Source: Streptomyces flavofungini (GTDB lineage: Bacteria; Actinomycetota; Actinomycetes; Streptomycetales; Streptomycetaceae). From it: 64,000 nucleotides of DNA. Positions 44,161-52,460 of the stretch are shown here, in pieces. The translations under genes and the position numbers were made by a program. The stretch's first letter is position 1. Each line of letters opens with the position of its first letter. Location: NCBI RefSeq assembly GCF_014650815.1, contig NZ_BMVR01000004.1:62001-126000 (forward strand), written 5' to 3'. A model generated the notes under the pieces. It saw only the letters and a list, made by a program, of their open reading frames with translations, was not told the origin of the DNA and did no database searches.

Positions 44161-45633
44161 TTACGTCGCCGGGGCGGGGCCGGCGTCCACGCCCTCGTGG
44201 CCGGGCGTCCGCCGCCGCGCCCGGCGCAGCGCGAGCCGGGCCGCCCGGGTGCGCAGCCAGCGGGTGAGGGGGCGCCCGTCGAGCGGCTTCGGGCCCGAGC
44301 GCTCCAGCCACCAGGCCGTCAGCTCCCCGCGCCCCTCCGCGTCCTCGGGCCGCCCGGCGAGCAGCAGGTGCTCGGCGAAGTCCAGGGCGTCCTGACGGTA
44401 GCCGCCCGTCATGGGGCGGGTGCGGGCGTAGTCGAGGAACTCCGCGCGGTACGCGTCGCCGACGATCCACGGCAGTTCCGGCGCGACCTTCGCCACGACG
44501 TCCGCCCGCTTGGCGCCGAGCGCGCGGCTCTGCACCCGCAGCCGGGTCCCGTCGAAGCCCTCCGGCGCGGGCGTGCCCGCGACGAGGGCGGAGAGGAGGG
44601 CGGCCTGGGCGAGGGCGACGCGCTGGCGGGTGGCGAGGGTGGGGGGTGTGCCGGTCGGGTCGGGGGTGGTGGTCGGGTGGGCGGCGGCGGGGGCCGTGGC
44701 GAGGGCCGGTGCCGTGTCTGCCGTGTCCGGCGTGTCCCCCGTGTCCCCCGTGTCCGCCGAGAAGCCCGGAGCCGAGGCCGTCACGGGGGCCGCCGCCGAG
44801 CTCATGGGCGTCGCCGTCTCCACCGTCTCCCGGATCGCCGCCAACTCCCGCTCCAGCTCCCCCTCCTCGGGGAAGTTCTCGTCCCGCTCCAGGAGCACGC
44901 CCGGCGGCCGGGTGCGCGCGGCGAGGTCGGCGAGGATGTCGAGGACGGGCCGCGGGACGGGGTGGGCGTGGCTGTCGTGCCAGACGCCGTCCCGCTCGAA
45001 GCCGCCCGCCACGTGGACGTACGCGATGGCCTCCACCGGCAGCTCGTCCAGGGCGCGGGCCGGGTCCTCGCCCCGGTTGACGTGATTGGTGTGCAGGTTG
45101 GCGACGTCGATGAGGAGGCGTACGCCGGTGCGCTCCACCAGCTCGTACAGGAACTGCCCCTCCGTCAGCTCCTCGCCGGGCCAGGAGATGAGGGCGGCGA
45201 TGTTCTCGACGGCGAGGGGCACGGGCAGGGCGTCCTGGGCGATGCGGACGTTCTCGCACAGCACGGCGAGCGCGTCGCGGGTGCGCGGGACGGGCAGCAG
45301 GTGGCCCGCTTCGAGGTGCGGGGACGCGGTGAGGGCGCCCCCGGCCCGTACGAACGCGATGTGCTCGGTGACGAGCGGCGAGCCGAGTGCCTCAGCGCGC
45401 TCCGCGAGCGCCCTGAGCCGGGCCTCGTCCGGAGGCTCCGCGCCGCCGAGCCCGAGCGAGACGCCGTGCGGCACGACCGTCACGCCGCGCTCGCGCAGCC
45501 GCAGCAGCGAGTCGGGCAGGTGGCCCGGGCACACGTTCTCGGCGACGGCCTCGACCCAGTCGATGCCGGGCATGCGCTCGACGGCGTCGGCGATCTCAGG
45601 GCGCCACCCGATCCCCGTCCCGAGCTGAGCCAT
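44161..45633 (-). CDS. DUF692/MNIO-family enzyme fused to a partner-like C-terminal domain
   Basis: 490 residues from the ATG at 45633 behind GAGGA; an upstream extension to 45792 is repetitive and unlikely to be coding. The N-terminal TIM-barrel DUF692 domain (1-280) carries the metal-ligand pattern of multinuclear non-haem iron oxidases: H56 (VVPHGVSLG), H91 (LVTEHIAF), E143 (VENIAALI), D176/N179 ([12 protein letters not shown]), H207 (YVHVAGG), D220/H222/H224 (DSHAHPV) and E249 (LERDENFP). MNIO enzymes such as MbnB and TglH modify cysteines in ribosomal peptides with a separate partner protein. A linker rich in Thr, Pro and Ala (about 285-335) joins a C-terminal domain ([33 protein letters not shown]) resembling the DUF2063/MbnC-like partner. 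No precursor peptide is obvious. Confidence 0.85.
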   Translation of the reverse strand: MAQLGTGIGWRPEIADAVERMPGIDWVEAVAENVCPGHLPDSLLRLRERGVTVVPHGVSLGLGGAEPPDEARLRALAERAEALGSPLVTEHIAFVRAGGALTASPHLEAGHLLPVPRTRDALAVLCENVRIAQDALPVPLAVENIAALISWPGEELTEGQFLYELVERTGVRLLIDVANLHTNHVNRGEDPARALDELPVEAIAYVHVAGGFERDGVWHDSHAHPVPRPVLDILADLAARTRPPGVLLERDENFPEEGELERELAAIRETVETATPMSSAAAPVTASAPGFSADTGDTGDTPDTADTAPALATAPAAAHPTTTPDPTGTPPTLATRQRVALAQAALLSALVAGTPAPEGFDGTRLRVQSRALGAKRADVVAKVAPELPWIVGDAYRAEFLDYARTRPMTGGYRQDALDFAEHLLLAGRPEDAEGRGELTAWWLERSGPKPLDGRPLTRWLRTRAARLALRRARRRTPGHEGVDAGPAPAT

Positions 45634-45837
45634 GGTTCCTCGCGCGGTCGTTCCTCGTACCGTGGCAGCCCGCTGTACCGCGGCGTACTCGCGCGCCGCA
45701 GCCCCCGATACCGCTGTCGTCCCCCGTGCGGTCATCCTCGTTCCCCCTCCTTGCCGCTGGTCCTCCCCATTGGTGCACGTAGCCGTAGTCATGACCGTGC
45801 CAGGTCGGGGTGAACCTTCTGATCAGGGGTTTCAGAG

Positions 45838-46605
45838 CTACATTTGAGGTTCGGGCCGATCCGTGTTGACCGTGCCGGGAGCGCCGGGAGAGGGCCGTGA
45901 GGTGCCGGAGACGTCGCCCGTGGGGCCGGCGGGATCGGGCTGCGGGGGAGCGTTGCCGCCGGGCGGCGGGGGGCCGGTCGGGCTCGCGGTGGACTTTCCC
46001 GCGGTGTCGTTCGCGATGGCGTCGAAGTCGACGTACCCGGTGCCTTCGAGCATCGTGATGTGGTCGAGGACGGTCTGGTTGGCGTCGGACGCGAGCTGCC
46101 GGACAAGGGAGTTGCGGGTGGTGTCGCGGACCTGCGCGATGAGGCTGAAGACCTTCCCGTGCGAGACGCGCAGCAGGTTGGCGAACTTGCGCTGGTAGTC
46201 CTCGCCGCTCGCGTCGGTCAACTCCCGCAGCCAGCCCTGCTGCTGGGCGTTGGGCTGGTTCGGCAGCTCCACGCCGAGCTGCGAGGCGACGCCGCGCACC
46301 CGCTGGTCGAGGTCGGTGTGGCCGACGATCAGATGGTCGCCCGCCTCCTTGACGGCCTTGCTCGGCGCGCGCTCCACGGCCTGCTGTCCGGCGGGTATCT
46401 CCCAGAGCCCGGCGAGCCGCACCTTCACGAGGAAGTCCCGGTCGGTGGCGGACAGCGGGCCCCAACGGGTCGACACGCTCCCGGCGTTGAGATTCGCCTC
46501 GCCCGTGCCCGAGCGGTCGGCGTAGGACCACACCGGGAAGGCGAGGGCTCCCACGGTGACGACGAGGGCGGCGATGATCAGGGCCGTGCCGTTGATACGC
46601 CCCAT
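45838..46605 (-). CDS. DUF4142 protein, copy B
   Basis: 255 residues from the ATG at 46605. It shows the same architecture as copy A: membrane anchor (ALIIAALVVTVGALAFPVWSYADRSG), DUF4142 helical domain (LSATDRDFLVKVRLAGLWEIPAGQQAVE ... HGKVFSLIAQVRDTTRNSLVRQLASDANQTVLDHITMLEGTG) and a Pro/Gly/Ser tail. The two domains are roughly 55-60% identical by eye, so the pair arose by duplication. It is the most upstream gene of the DUF692 group, 204 bases before the DUF692 start, and is divergent from the DUF5959 gene. Confidence 0.83.
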   Translation of the reverse strand: MGRINGTALIIAALVVTVGALAFPVWSYADRSGTGEANLNAGSVSTRWGPLSATDRDFLVKVRLAGLWEIPAGQQAVERAPSKAVKEAGDHLIVGHTDLDQRVRGVASQLGVELPNQPNAQQQGWLRELTDASGEDYQRKFANLLRVSHGKVFSLIAQVRDTTRNSLVRQLASDANQTVLDHITMLEGTGYVDFDAIANDTAGKSTASPTGPPPPGGNAPPQPDPAGPTGDVSGTSRPSPGAPGTVNTDRPEPQM

Positions 46606-46964
46606 GTGCCTGATGCGCTGCAAAGTACTGCCTCCCGAGCCGCATCCCGGCCGGGGGCCGGGCCACTTGGTGGTACCGGAAGGTACGGGAGGTGCGGGGC
46701 CGGTGTTCAGCGGCGTGAAGGTTCTGTGACGGGGGTCACGCAAGGGGCCTGTACGGGCAGGCGGTTCGCCGCCTCGGCGTTGTCAGTGCCGTCGACTAGG
46801 GTCCGGAAGGACACGGGCCGGGGTTCGAAAGGGAACGGACCGCGGCCCGGAAGGACACGACCGCACACAGCACACCGCGGGGGCGGCCCCGCGCGCACGG
46901 GGAACGGGTTGGGAGTGCGCGGGGGAGCCGGACCGGGCGGTGCACACGGGGAACTGGAGGGGCC
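46606..46964. other. Divergent intergenic region, DUF4142 / DUF5959
   Basis: These 359 bases hold no credible gene. The palindrome GTGAC-GGGG-GTCAC lies at 46726-46739, and a -10-like TAGGGT at 46797 could serve the forward gene with a leader of about 160 bases. Two GGAAGGACACG copies at about 46804 and 46848 form a short direct repeat. No operator can be assigned. Confidence 0.5.
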
Positions 46965-47408
46965 ATGGCGTCCGAGAAGCCGATCGACCTGATCCGCCTG
47001 GAGGGCGAGGACAACAGCGTCGTCGTCAGGATCACCGGAAAACGTCCCGCCCCGGGGCGCCCCGGAATCGACGAACTCGTCGGCGAGATCCTTGTCGACA
47101 CCGCCTTCGTCCAGGGGACGCTCGCCACATCGGTGTCCCCGGAGGACCTCACGCAGTGGCGCGAGACCCTCGACGCCCTGGACGGCGGCGACGACAGCAC
47201 CTGGCGCGAGGGCGGCCGCGCCCCCGAACTCCTCGTCGAACTCGACCCGGACGGCGAGCGGGCCCACGTCACGATCGCCGACCACACGATGTCCCTCACC
47301 ACGGTGACGGCCACCGTCACCCTCACCGACGAGTGGTTCGACGAGGCGTACGACCGGTTGGACGCGACGCTGCGGGCCTGGCCGGTGGAGGGGGCGCTGC
47401 GGGGGTGA
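46965..47408 (+). CDS. DUF5959 family protein
   Basis: 147 residues, ATG behind CTGGAGGGG. A small acidic strand-rich protein (PIDLIRLEGEDNSVVVRITGK ... HVTIADHTMSLTTVTATVTLTDEWFDEAYDRLD). DUF5959 is a Streptomyces family of unknown function. The stop overlaps the start of the SUKH gene (GTGA), so the two are translationally coupled and probably functionally linked. Confidence 0.72.
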   Translation: MASEKPIDLIRLEGEDNSVVVRITGKRPAPGRPGIDELVGEILVDTAFVQGTLATSVSPEDLTQWRETLDALDGGDDSTWREGGRAPELLVELDPDGERAHVTIADHTMSLTTVTATVTLTDEWFDEAYDRLDATLRAWPVEGALRG

Positions 47409-47992
47409 GGGACGCGGCACACGCGACAGGCGCTGACGCCCCACGGTGGGACAGCGTCGAGTACTGGCGGGCCTACCTCGCCTCGTACAGCATCGATGTC
47501 CTGCGGGCGTACGAGAACGACGACTGGCAGCGGATCAGCGACGCTCAGCGGGCCGCCGGTTGGCTTGGCTGCGCGGGTGCGACCGAGGAACAGCTGGCGG
47601 CCACGGAAGAACGGCTCGGTACGCGACTGCCGCCCAGCTACCGCGCGTTCCTGGGCGCGTCCAACGGCTTCAGCCACCTGGGTCCGTTCCTGTACGAGAT
47701 GAGAACCACCAGGTCAGTGGGCTGGCTGCGCGAGGCGGAGCCCTCGACCTGGGAGATCATCCGCCAGGGCGGACCCGAGGAAGCCGCCTACATGGACCGG
47801 GTGCTGCTGATATCGGACGTCGCCGACGCCCAGTACTGGCTGCTCGACCCGGGCGACGTCTCACCCGGTGGGGAATGGGCCGCCAACATCTGGGCCAGCT
47901 GGTACCCGGGCCTGCGCGAGCGTCGCGCCTCCTTCGCCGCCCTCGTCGCCGACGAACGGCGGTCCTTCGAACAGCTGCGGGACGACGGCTGA
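47405..47992 (+). CDS. SMI1/KNR4 (SUKH) family protein
   Basis: 195 residues from a GTG overlapping the DUF5959 stop. The SUKH core runs from about residue 55 to 180: ATEEQLAATEERLGTRLPPSYRAFLGASNGFSHLGPFL, a hallmark helix-strand pattern, then VLLISDVADAQYWLLDPG. SUKH proteins are often immunity proteins for polymorphic toxins, but no toxin gene is adjacent, so it may be an orphan immunity protein or a regulator. Evidence for the fold is good; for immunity it is contextual only and weak. Confidence 0.8.
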   Translation: MRDAAHATGADAPRWDSVEYWRAYLASYSIDVLRAYENDDWQRISDAQRAAGWLGCAGATEEQLAATEERLGTRLPPSYRAFLGASNGFSHLGPFLYEMRTTRSVGWLREAEPSTWEIIRQGGPEEAAYMDRVLLISDVADAQYWLLDPGDVSPGGEWAANIWASWYPGLRERRASFAALVADERRSFEQLRDDG

Positions 47993-48021
47993 CGAAGTCT
48001 TCCGGCTCACCCACCAGCGGC

Positions 48022-48900
48022 TCAAGGGCGGCGGCGCAGTGCCGGGTGGTCGGCGACCACCGTGCACGAGCCCGGGGCGATCTCCGTGAAGCCCGCGTCG
48101 CGGACCAGGGGGAGGCCGCTCGTGGTCAGTTCGGGCCAGCGGGGGGCGGGGGCCGTGCGGACGGAGAGGGGGAAGCCCGCCTCGCGCCAGGCCGTGCGGT
48201 CCGGGGCGGAGAGGTCCCACCAGGCCAACTGGGCGCCGTGGCCCGCCTGGGCCATCGCCTTGCCCGCCGACATCGTGATGTCGGGGTTCAGCCAGAGGAC
48301 CGGGGTCGACGGGTCGGGGTCCCGAGGGGGCTCCGGGTCGTCCAGGTCCGTGCCGGAGACCTGGAGGCGGGCCAGGTCCTTCGGCCAGCCGTCCAGCGGC
48401 ACCGGCGGATACACCCGGACCTCGGCCGACTTGCCCGTCACCGTGATGCCGGGCAGCGCCTCCGCCCGGCGCCACTCCGCGCCACGCGCCCTGCGCACCA
48501 CCTTGCGGATCCGGGCGTCCTGCCAGTCCCGCATCACCTGCGCCCACTCGCCCTCGCCGAGCGCCCGCTCGTCACTCAGGATCGTCAGGACCGCCCGCGC
48601 CGCCGTCTCCAACGCGTCCGTACGCGCCGGGGGCGCGCCCCGCTCGATCCGGGCCACCAGGGGAAGCACGAACTGCGGGGCCTCGTCGCGCGGCGTGCGT
48701 TCGACGCGGAAGGGGCTGGCCGGCGGGGAGTACCGGGTGGCCGGGGAGGCGGGGGCGTCGAGGGCGGCCGGGGTGCCCGGGTCCTCGGGGTTCGGGGTGC
48801 CCGGGGAGTTCGCGGTGCCCGCGGTGGTCGTGGTGTTCGGGTGGCCCTCGGTGTGGGAGGTGGGCTCGGAGTCTCCGGGGCGGGGCGCGTTGCTGGTCAC
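48022..48900 (-). CDS. Peptidyl-tRNA hydrolase 2 (PTH2)-like protein
   Basis: 292 residues from the GTG at 48900. The N-terminal 75 residues are Pro/Thr/Ser-rich and probably disordered. The C-terminal part holds a PTH2-like core: LWLNPDITMSAGKAMAQAGHGAQLAWW, where the GKAMAQAGHGA helix matches the catalytic helix of PTH2 enzymes. PTH2 hydrolyses peptidyl-tRNA in archaea and eukaryotes; bacterial versions like this are scattered. The middle region (VLTILSDERALGEGEWAQVMRDWQDARIRKVVRRARG) is helical and family-specific. Activity is plausible but unproven. Confidence 0.75.
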   Translation of the reverse strand: MTSNAPRPGDSEPTSHTEGHPNTTTTAGTANSPGTPNPEDPGTPAALDAPASPATRYSPPASPFRVERTPRDEAPQFVLPLVARIERGAPPARTDALETAARAVLTILSDERALGEGEWAQVMRDWQDARIRKVVRRARGAEWRRAEALPGITVTGKSAEVRVYPPVPLDGWPKDLARLQVSGTDLDDPEPPRDPDPSTPVLWLNPDITMSAGKAMAQAGHGAQLAWWDLSAPDRTAWREAGFPLSVRTAPAPRWPELTTSGLPLVRDAGFTEIAPGSCTVVADHPALRRRP

Positions 48901-49076
48901 CCGTCCAGTCTGCCAGGGCGGTGATCGCAGGCCCGGGGCGGTGGCGGCGGGCGCGGGGAGGGCTGCGGCGCGGGTTCGCGGGGGTGGTGGCGGTGGTGGT
49001 GGCTTGCGGGGTGTGCGCGCGTCGGGGGTGAGGGGCGGCCGCGTCGGGCTTGGGCGGTGGGGTTCTGTGGGGTCGG

Positions 49077-49154
49077 GGCCGGTGCTCCCGGGCGCGGCCC
49101 GGTGTTCGCAGCCCCGGCCCGGTGCTCCTGGCCTCGGCCCGGTGTTCCAGCCCC
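49077..49154. repeat. 20-bp tandem repeat, four copies
   Basis: Units of the form GGCCCGGTG(C/T)TC followed by a variable GC-rich remainder begin at about 49077, 49096, 49116 and 49136, essentially a 20-base period. They fill the G-rich gap between the PTH2-like gene and the zinc-ribbon gene. Confidence 0.78.
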
Positions 49155-49174
49155 GCCCTCCACCCCGCCCCCGC

Positions 49175-49360
49175 TCACCCCGAGCAAGCGGTCCGCTGGG
49201 CCTCCTGCCACTCGCAGACCGGGCACAGCGTGCTGCCCCGGTACGACTCGGGGTACTCCGTCGGCTTCCGGCACAGCACGCACTCCGCGAAGGGCGGGCC
49301 CGCCGTCGGCCGGGGGGCGGTGGAAGGGGCCGGGGCGCAGTACTCGTCGTCGTCCGCCAT
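49175..49360 (-). CDS. Small zinc-ribbon protein
   Basis: 61 residues from the ATG at 49360. Two CxxC pairs (ECVLCRKPT and LCPVCEW) spaced by about 17 residues make a zinc ribbon, and the chain ends TACSG. A TAGGCT hexamer 11-16 bases before the ATG resembles a -10 box and there is no ribosome site, so the message may be leaderless. The protein resembles small conserved Streptomyces zinc-ribbon proteins of unknown function. Confidence 0.7.
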   Translation of the reverse strand: MADDDEYCAPAPSTAPRPTAGPPFAECVLCRKPTEYPESYRGSTLCPVCEWQEAQRTACSG

Positions 49361-49370
49361 GGTGGGCAGC

Positions 49371-50345
49371 CTAGTTCGGGCCGGTGGCGGTCCGTTCCGG
49401 GCGGTGCCGCGCGGGCTCGTCGGCACCGGCAGGCCCGGCAGGCCCGGCAGGCCCGCCAGGCCCGGAATGCCGCGCTCCCTCCGGAGTGCGCGCGGCCCCG
49501 ATCTGCTCCGAGACCCGGACGAAGCGGAACCCGCGCTCGCGCAGCTTCGGGACGATCGTGCGCAGGGCGCGTTCCGTCGCGGGGGCGGCGCTGCGGGTGC
49601 AGTGCAGGACGACGACCGAGCCGGGCCGCACCCCGTCGAGCACCTGCCGGGCCACCGCGTCGGGGTCCGTGGCGAACGCGTCGCCGCCCACCACGTCCCA
49701 CTGCACGGCGGTCACCCCGGCCGGGGCGAGCGCGCGCAGCGCCCGCTGGTCGTAACAGCCGCCCGGGAAGCGGAAGTACGGCACCGGCCGCTCGACGCCC
49801 GCCTTGCGGAAGGCGGCGAAGGCGCGCTCGACGTCGGCGCGCATGCGGTGCGGGGCGACGGTGGGCAGGCCGTAGCAGTCGGGGGTGAAGGAGTAGTGGC
49901 TGTACGAGTGGTTGGCGACCTCGAAGAGCGGGCTGCGGCCGATGGCCCTGGCCTGCGCCGGGTACTCCTCGGCCCACCGGCCCGTCATGAAGAACGTCGC
50001 CGGGACCTTGAGGCGGCGCAGGGTGTCGACCAGCGCCGGGTTGTCGAAGCGCTCGCCCGCCCCGGCGCGGGGCCCCTGATCGGCCGTCATGTCGGCGTCG
50101 AAGGTGAGGGCGACGGTGGGCGCGCCCTGCTTGGTGCGGGGGGCGTTCTTGAAGACCGGGGTGAGGCCCTGGGGGCCCGGGGCGAGGGTGGGCGGGGCGG
50201 CCTTCTGGGGGTTGTGGTGGGGAGCGGGGCTGTGGGGGCGGGTGGGGGTGGAGGGCGAGGCACAGGCGCTGAGGGCGGTCAGTGCCGCCGCGGCGAATGC
50301 GGCCAGGGAGGCGCGGGCGGCCCGCTGCCGTGCACGAGTGATCAT
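49371..50345 (-). CDS. Polysaccharide deacetylase (NodB domain) lipoprotein
   Basis: 324 residues from the ATG at 50345; an in-frame TTG at 50366 is the alternative. A signal with lipobox LTALSAC is followed by a Pro/His linker. The NodB domain has its metal motifs: TVALTFDADMTADQG (catalytic Asp pair), NHSYSHYSF (His ligands), YFRFPGGCYD (Arg motif) and VVLHC near the end. Enzymes of this family remove acetyl groups from chitin, peptidoglycan or other sugars at the cell surface. The C-terminal 30 residues are collagen-like (GPGGPAGPAGPAG). Unlike many, TFDAD replaces TFDDG, seen in a subset of the family. Confidence 0.85.
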   Translation of the reverse strand: MITRARQRAARASLAAFAAAALTALSACASPSTPTRPHSPAPHHNPQKAAPPTLAPGPQGLTPVFKNAPRTKQGAPTVALTFDADMTADQGPRAGAGERFDNPALVDTLRRLKVPATFFMTGRWAEEYPAQARAIGRSPLFEVANHSYSHYSFTPDCYGLPTVAPHRMRADVERAFAAFRKAGVERPVPYFRFPGGCYDQRALRALAPAGVTAVQWDVVGGDAFATDPDAVARQVLDGVRPGSVVVLHCTRSAAPATERALRTIVPKLRERGFRFVRVSEQIGAARTPEGARHSGPGGPAGPAGPAGADEPARHRPERTATGPN

Positions 50346-50408
50346 GCGGTGAAGATAACTGTGCAAATAGGATTAATCGGGTAGGCGAGGCCCGCCCGAG
50401 GGGGTGCC

Positions 50409-50530
50409 GGGCCGAAGCGCGGGGGAGCCGCCGAAGGCACGCGGGGCGCCGAAGCACGCGGGAGCCGCCGAAGCATGCGCGACGCCGAAGCGCGCGGACC
50501 CCGAGGCCCACGGAAAAGCCGAAGCACACC
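50409..50530. repeat. Degenerate GCCGAAGC repeats upstream of the VOC gene
   Basis: The octamer GCCGAAGC or a close variant recurs about six times at intervals near 17-35 bases (for example at 50411, 50430-50431, 50450, 50469, 50484 and 50518), with CACGCGGG-type spacers. The stretch lies between the divergent deacetylase and VOC genes and holds no reading frame of note. Confidence 0.6.
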
Positions 50531-50589
50531 GCGGACCGCGTGGGAGACAATGCGTGCCCGGCCCATGATCGTACGAAAGGACGTGCCCC

Positions 50590-51000
50590 ATGCCCGCCTC
50601 CCTCTACAACGTCGCCTTCGGCTGCGCGGACGCGTACGGACTCGCGCGGTTCTGGAGCGAGGTGGTGGGACAGCCGCTGGACGAGGAGGACCGGCCGGGC
50701 GACCCCGTCGCCGTGATCGCGCTGCCCACGGGCCTGCACCTGTACTTCGAGAACATCCCCGAGCCCAAGAACGGCAAGAACCGCGTGCACGTGTGCCTCC
50801 GGCCGGACGGCCCGCGCGACGAGGAGGTCGAGCGGCTCCGGGGCGTCGGCGCGACCGTGGTCGCCGACCGGCGCGAGGCCGACGGCACGGGATGGGTCGT
50901 CTTCGCGGACCCGGAGGGCAATGAGTTCTGTGTGCTGCGCAGCGCGGCGGAACGGGACCGGGGCGAGGCCGTGACCTGCGGCGGGGCCAAGTCGGAGTGA
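50590..51000 (+). CDS. VOC-superfamily (glyoxalase-like) protein
   Basis: 136 residues, ATG preceded by GAAAGGACG. Two beta-alpha-beta-beta-beta modules of the vicinal-oxygen-chelate fold: VAFGCADAYGLARFWSEVVGQPL, LHLYFENIPEPK, NRVHVCLRPD and WVVFADPEGNEFCVL. The last, with its glutamate/asparagine-region metal ligands, is characteristic. The substrate cannot be inferred; such proteins range from glyoxalase and dioxygenase to antibiotic-binding. Confidence 0.83.
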   Translation: MPASLYNVAFGCADAYGLARFWSEVVGQPLDEEDRPGDPVAVIALPTGLHLYFENIPEPKNGKNRVHVCLRPDGPRDEEVERLRGVGATVVADRREADGTGWVVFADPEGNEFCVLRSAAERDRGEAVTCGGAKSE

Positions 51001-51167
51001 GGCGTGCGGGTGGGGCGGCGGACGGTGTTCGCCGGGGAAGTCCGGGTTTGCCAGGGGGCGGCCGCTGTGGAATCGTCCTGAGGTCCTGACTTCCCCGGAC
51101 GCTTCCCGGTCGCGCCGCGGCCCCGGGCCCCGCGCACCCGCGACCACGAGGAGTTGACGAGCCGTCG

Positions 51168-52451
51168 ATGTCCGACCACACCGACATCACCTGGACCGAG
51201 GACGTCCGGCCGACCAGAACCCGGCCGGGACGCCGGTCCGGACACGGGCCGGGACGCGCGACGGGCCCCGGCGACGACTCCCTCCCCGGGGACCCGGACA
51301 CCCCCACCCCTGAGCCCGACACCAGCCCCACCCCTGAGTCCGACACCACCCCCACCACCCTCACCCACACCACCCCCTGGCACTCCGAGAGCGGCCTCCC
51401 CGCCCCCCGCCGCGTCCGCGTCGTCGACGACCGGATGAAGGCCGACGCCGCGTACCGCCTGGTCTGCGAGGGGACCGCGCTGCTCTGGCGCGGGGACTAT
51501 CAGGGGGCGCGGCAGCTGCTGACCGCCCTGGGGCGGCGGCTCGACCGGCTGACGCCGAAGCCGGGGGCCACCCCCGCTGAGACGTTCCACCGGCACCGGC
51601 AGGCCCGCGGCCACCGCGCCCGGGTGCTCGGCATGCTGCTCGTCGTGCTGGAGGACGACCACGGGCTCGCCCTGCGGCGCGCCCCCGACGTCCGGGCCGC
51701 CTGCACCGAGGCCTACGGCCCGCCCCGGCACCGCACCATCGTGTCGCTGCGCGAACTGCTCGGCGTCATCGGAGCCCACGAGTGGCGCCGCAAGGGCGTG
51801 CCGATCCCGGCGCTCGACGCCCGCATCCACCCGCACTACGGCGTGTTCTCCCCGGTCAGGGGCGAGTACGTCGACCTCGTCGGCGACGCCCCGCTGCCCG
51901 CCGCCCGCGGCGCCGCCTTCGACCTCGGCACCGGCACCGGCGTCCTCGCCGCCGTCCTCGCCCACCGCGGCCTCGACCGGATCGTCGCCACCGACAGCAG
52001 TCCCCGGGCGTTGGCCTGTGCGCGGGACAACGTCGAACGGCTCGGCATCGGCGACCGGGTGGAGGTCGTCGACAGCGGGGACCTCTACCCGGCGGGCCGT
52101 GCCGCCCTCGTCGTCTGCAATCCGCCGTGGCTCCCGGCCCGCCCCACCTCCACCGTGGAGCAGGGCGTGTACGACCCGGGCAGCGCCATGCTGCTCGCCT
52201 TCCTCGACGGGCTCGCCGACCACCTGGAGCCGGGCGGCGAGGGCTGGCTGATCCTCTCCGACCTCGCCGAACACCTCGGTCTGCGGACGCGGGACGAACT
52301 CGTCGGCGCCTTCGACGCGGCCGGGCTGCGTGTCGTCGACCGCCACGACGCCAAGCCCCGGCACCCCCGCGCCGCCGACACCACGGACCCCCTGCACGCC
52401 GCCCGCGCCGCCGAGGTCACCTCCCTGTGGCGGCTCGCCCCCGCCGGCTGA
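51168..52451 (+). CDS. SAM-dependent methyltransferase with NPPW motif
   Basis: 427 residues. The first 80 are disordered and Pro/Thr-rich (a run of PTPEPDT-type repeats). A helical region follows, and then a class-I methyltransferase domain: motif I FDLGTGTGVLAAVLAHRG, acidic end of strand 2 (IVATDSSPRALACARDN) and the catalytic-type VVCNPPWLPARP (motif IV), as in PrmC/HemK and N6-adenine or N5-glutamine methyltransferases. The target is therefore probably a planar nitrogen in protein or nucleic acid. Convergent with ppk2, leaving only 9 bases between stops. Confidence 0.82.
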   Translation: MSDHTDITWTEDVRPTRTRPGRRSGHGPGRATGPGDDSLPGDPDTPTPEPDTSPTPESDTTPTTLTHTTPWHSESGLPAPRRVRVVDDRMKADAAYRLVCEGTALLWRGDYQGARQLLTALGRRLDRLTPKPGATPAETFHRHRQARGHRARVLGMLLVVLEDDHGLALRRAPDVRAACTEAYGPPRHRTIVSLRELLGVIGAHEWRRKGVPIPALDARIHPHYGVFSPVRGEYVDLVGDAPLPAARGAAFDLGTGTGVLAAVLAHRGLDRIVATDSSPRALACARDNVERLGIGDRVEVVDSGDLYPAGRAALVVCNPPWLPARPTSTVEQGVYDPGSAMLLAFLDGLADHLEPGGEGWLILSDLAEHLGLRTRDELVGAFDAAGLRVVDRHDAKPRHPRAADTTDPLHAARAAEVTSLWRLAPAG

Positions 52452-52460
52452 ACCAGCGGG

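Noticed and set aside
45634..45792. N-terminal extension of the DUF692 protein by 53 residues
   Set aside because: The sequence is short-repeat derived ([12 protein letters not shown]), lies before the GAGGA site of the ATG at 45633, and the extra residues precede the first barrel strand.
49077..49154. The 20-bp tandem array as a CRISPR
   Set aside because: Units are contiguous with no unique spacers, and no cas gene is nearby. The same applies to the arrays at 26631 and 50409.
48022..51147. A single reverse frame of about 1041 codons
   Set aside because: Only its last third (48022-48900) has family sequence. The rest crosses the zinc-ribbon, deacetylase and VOC genes out of frame and has shadow composition.
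52452..52460. Possible read-through between the methyltransferase and ppk2 genes
   Set aside because: They are convergent with a 9-base gap. This is ordinary tail-to-tail packing with no shared frame.
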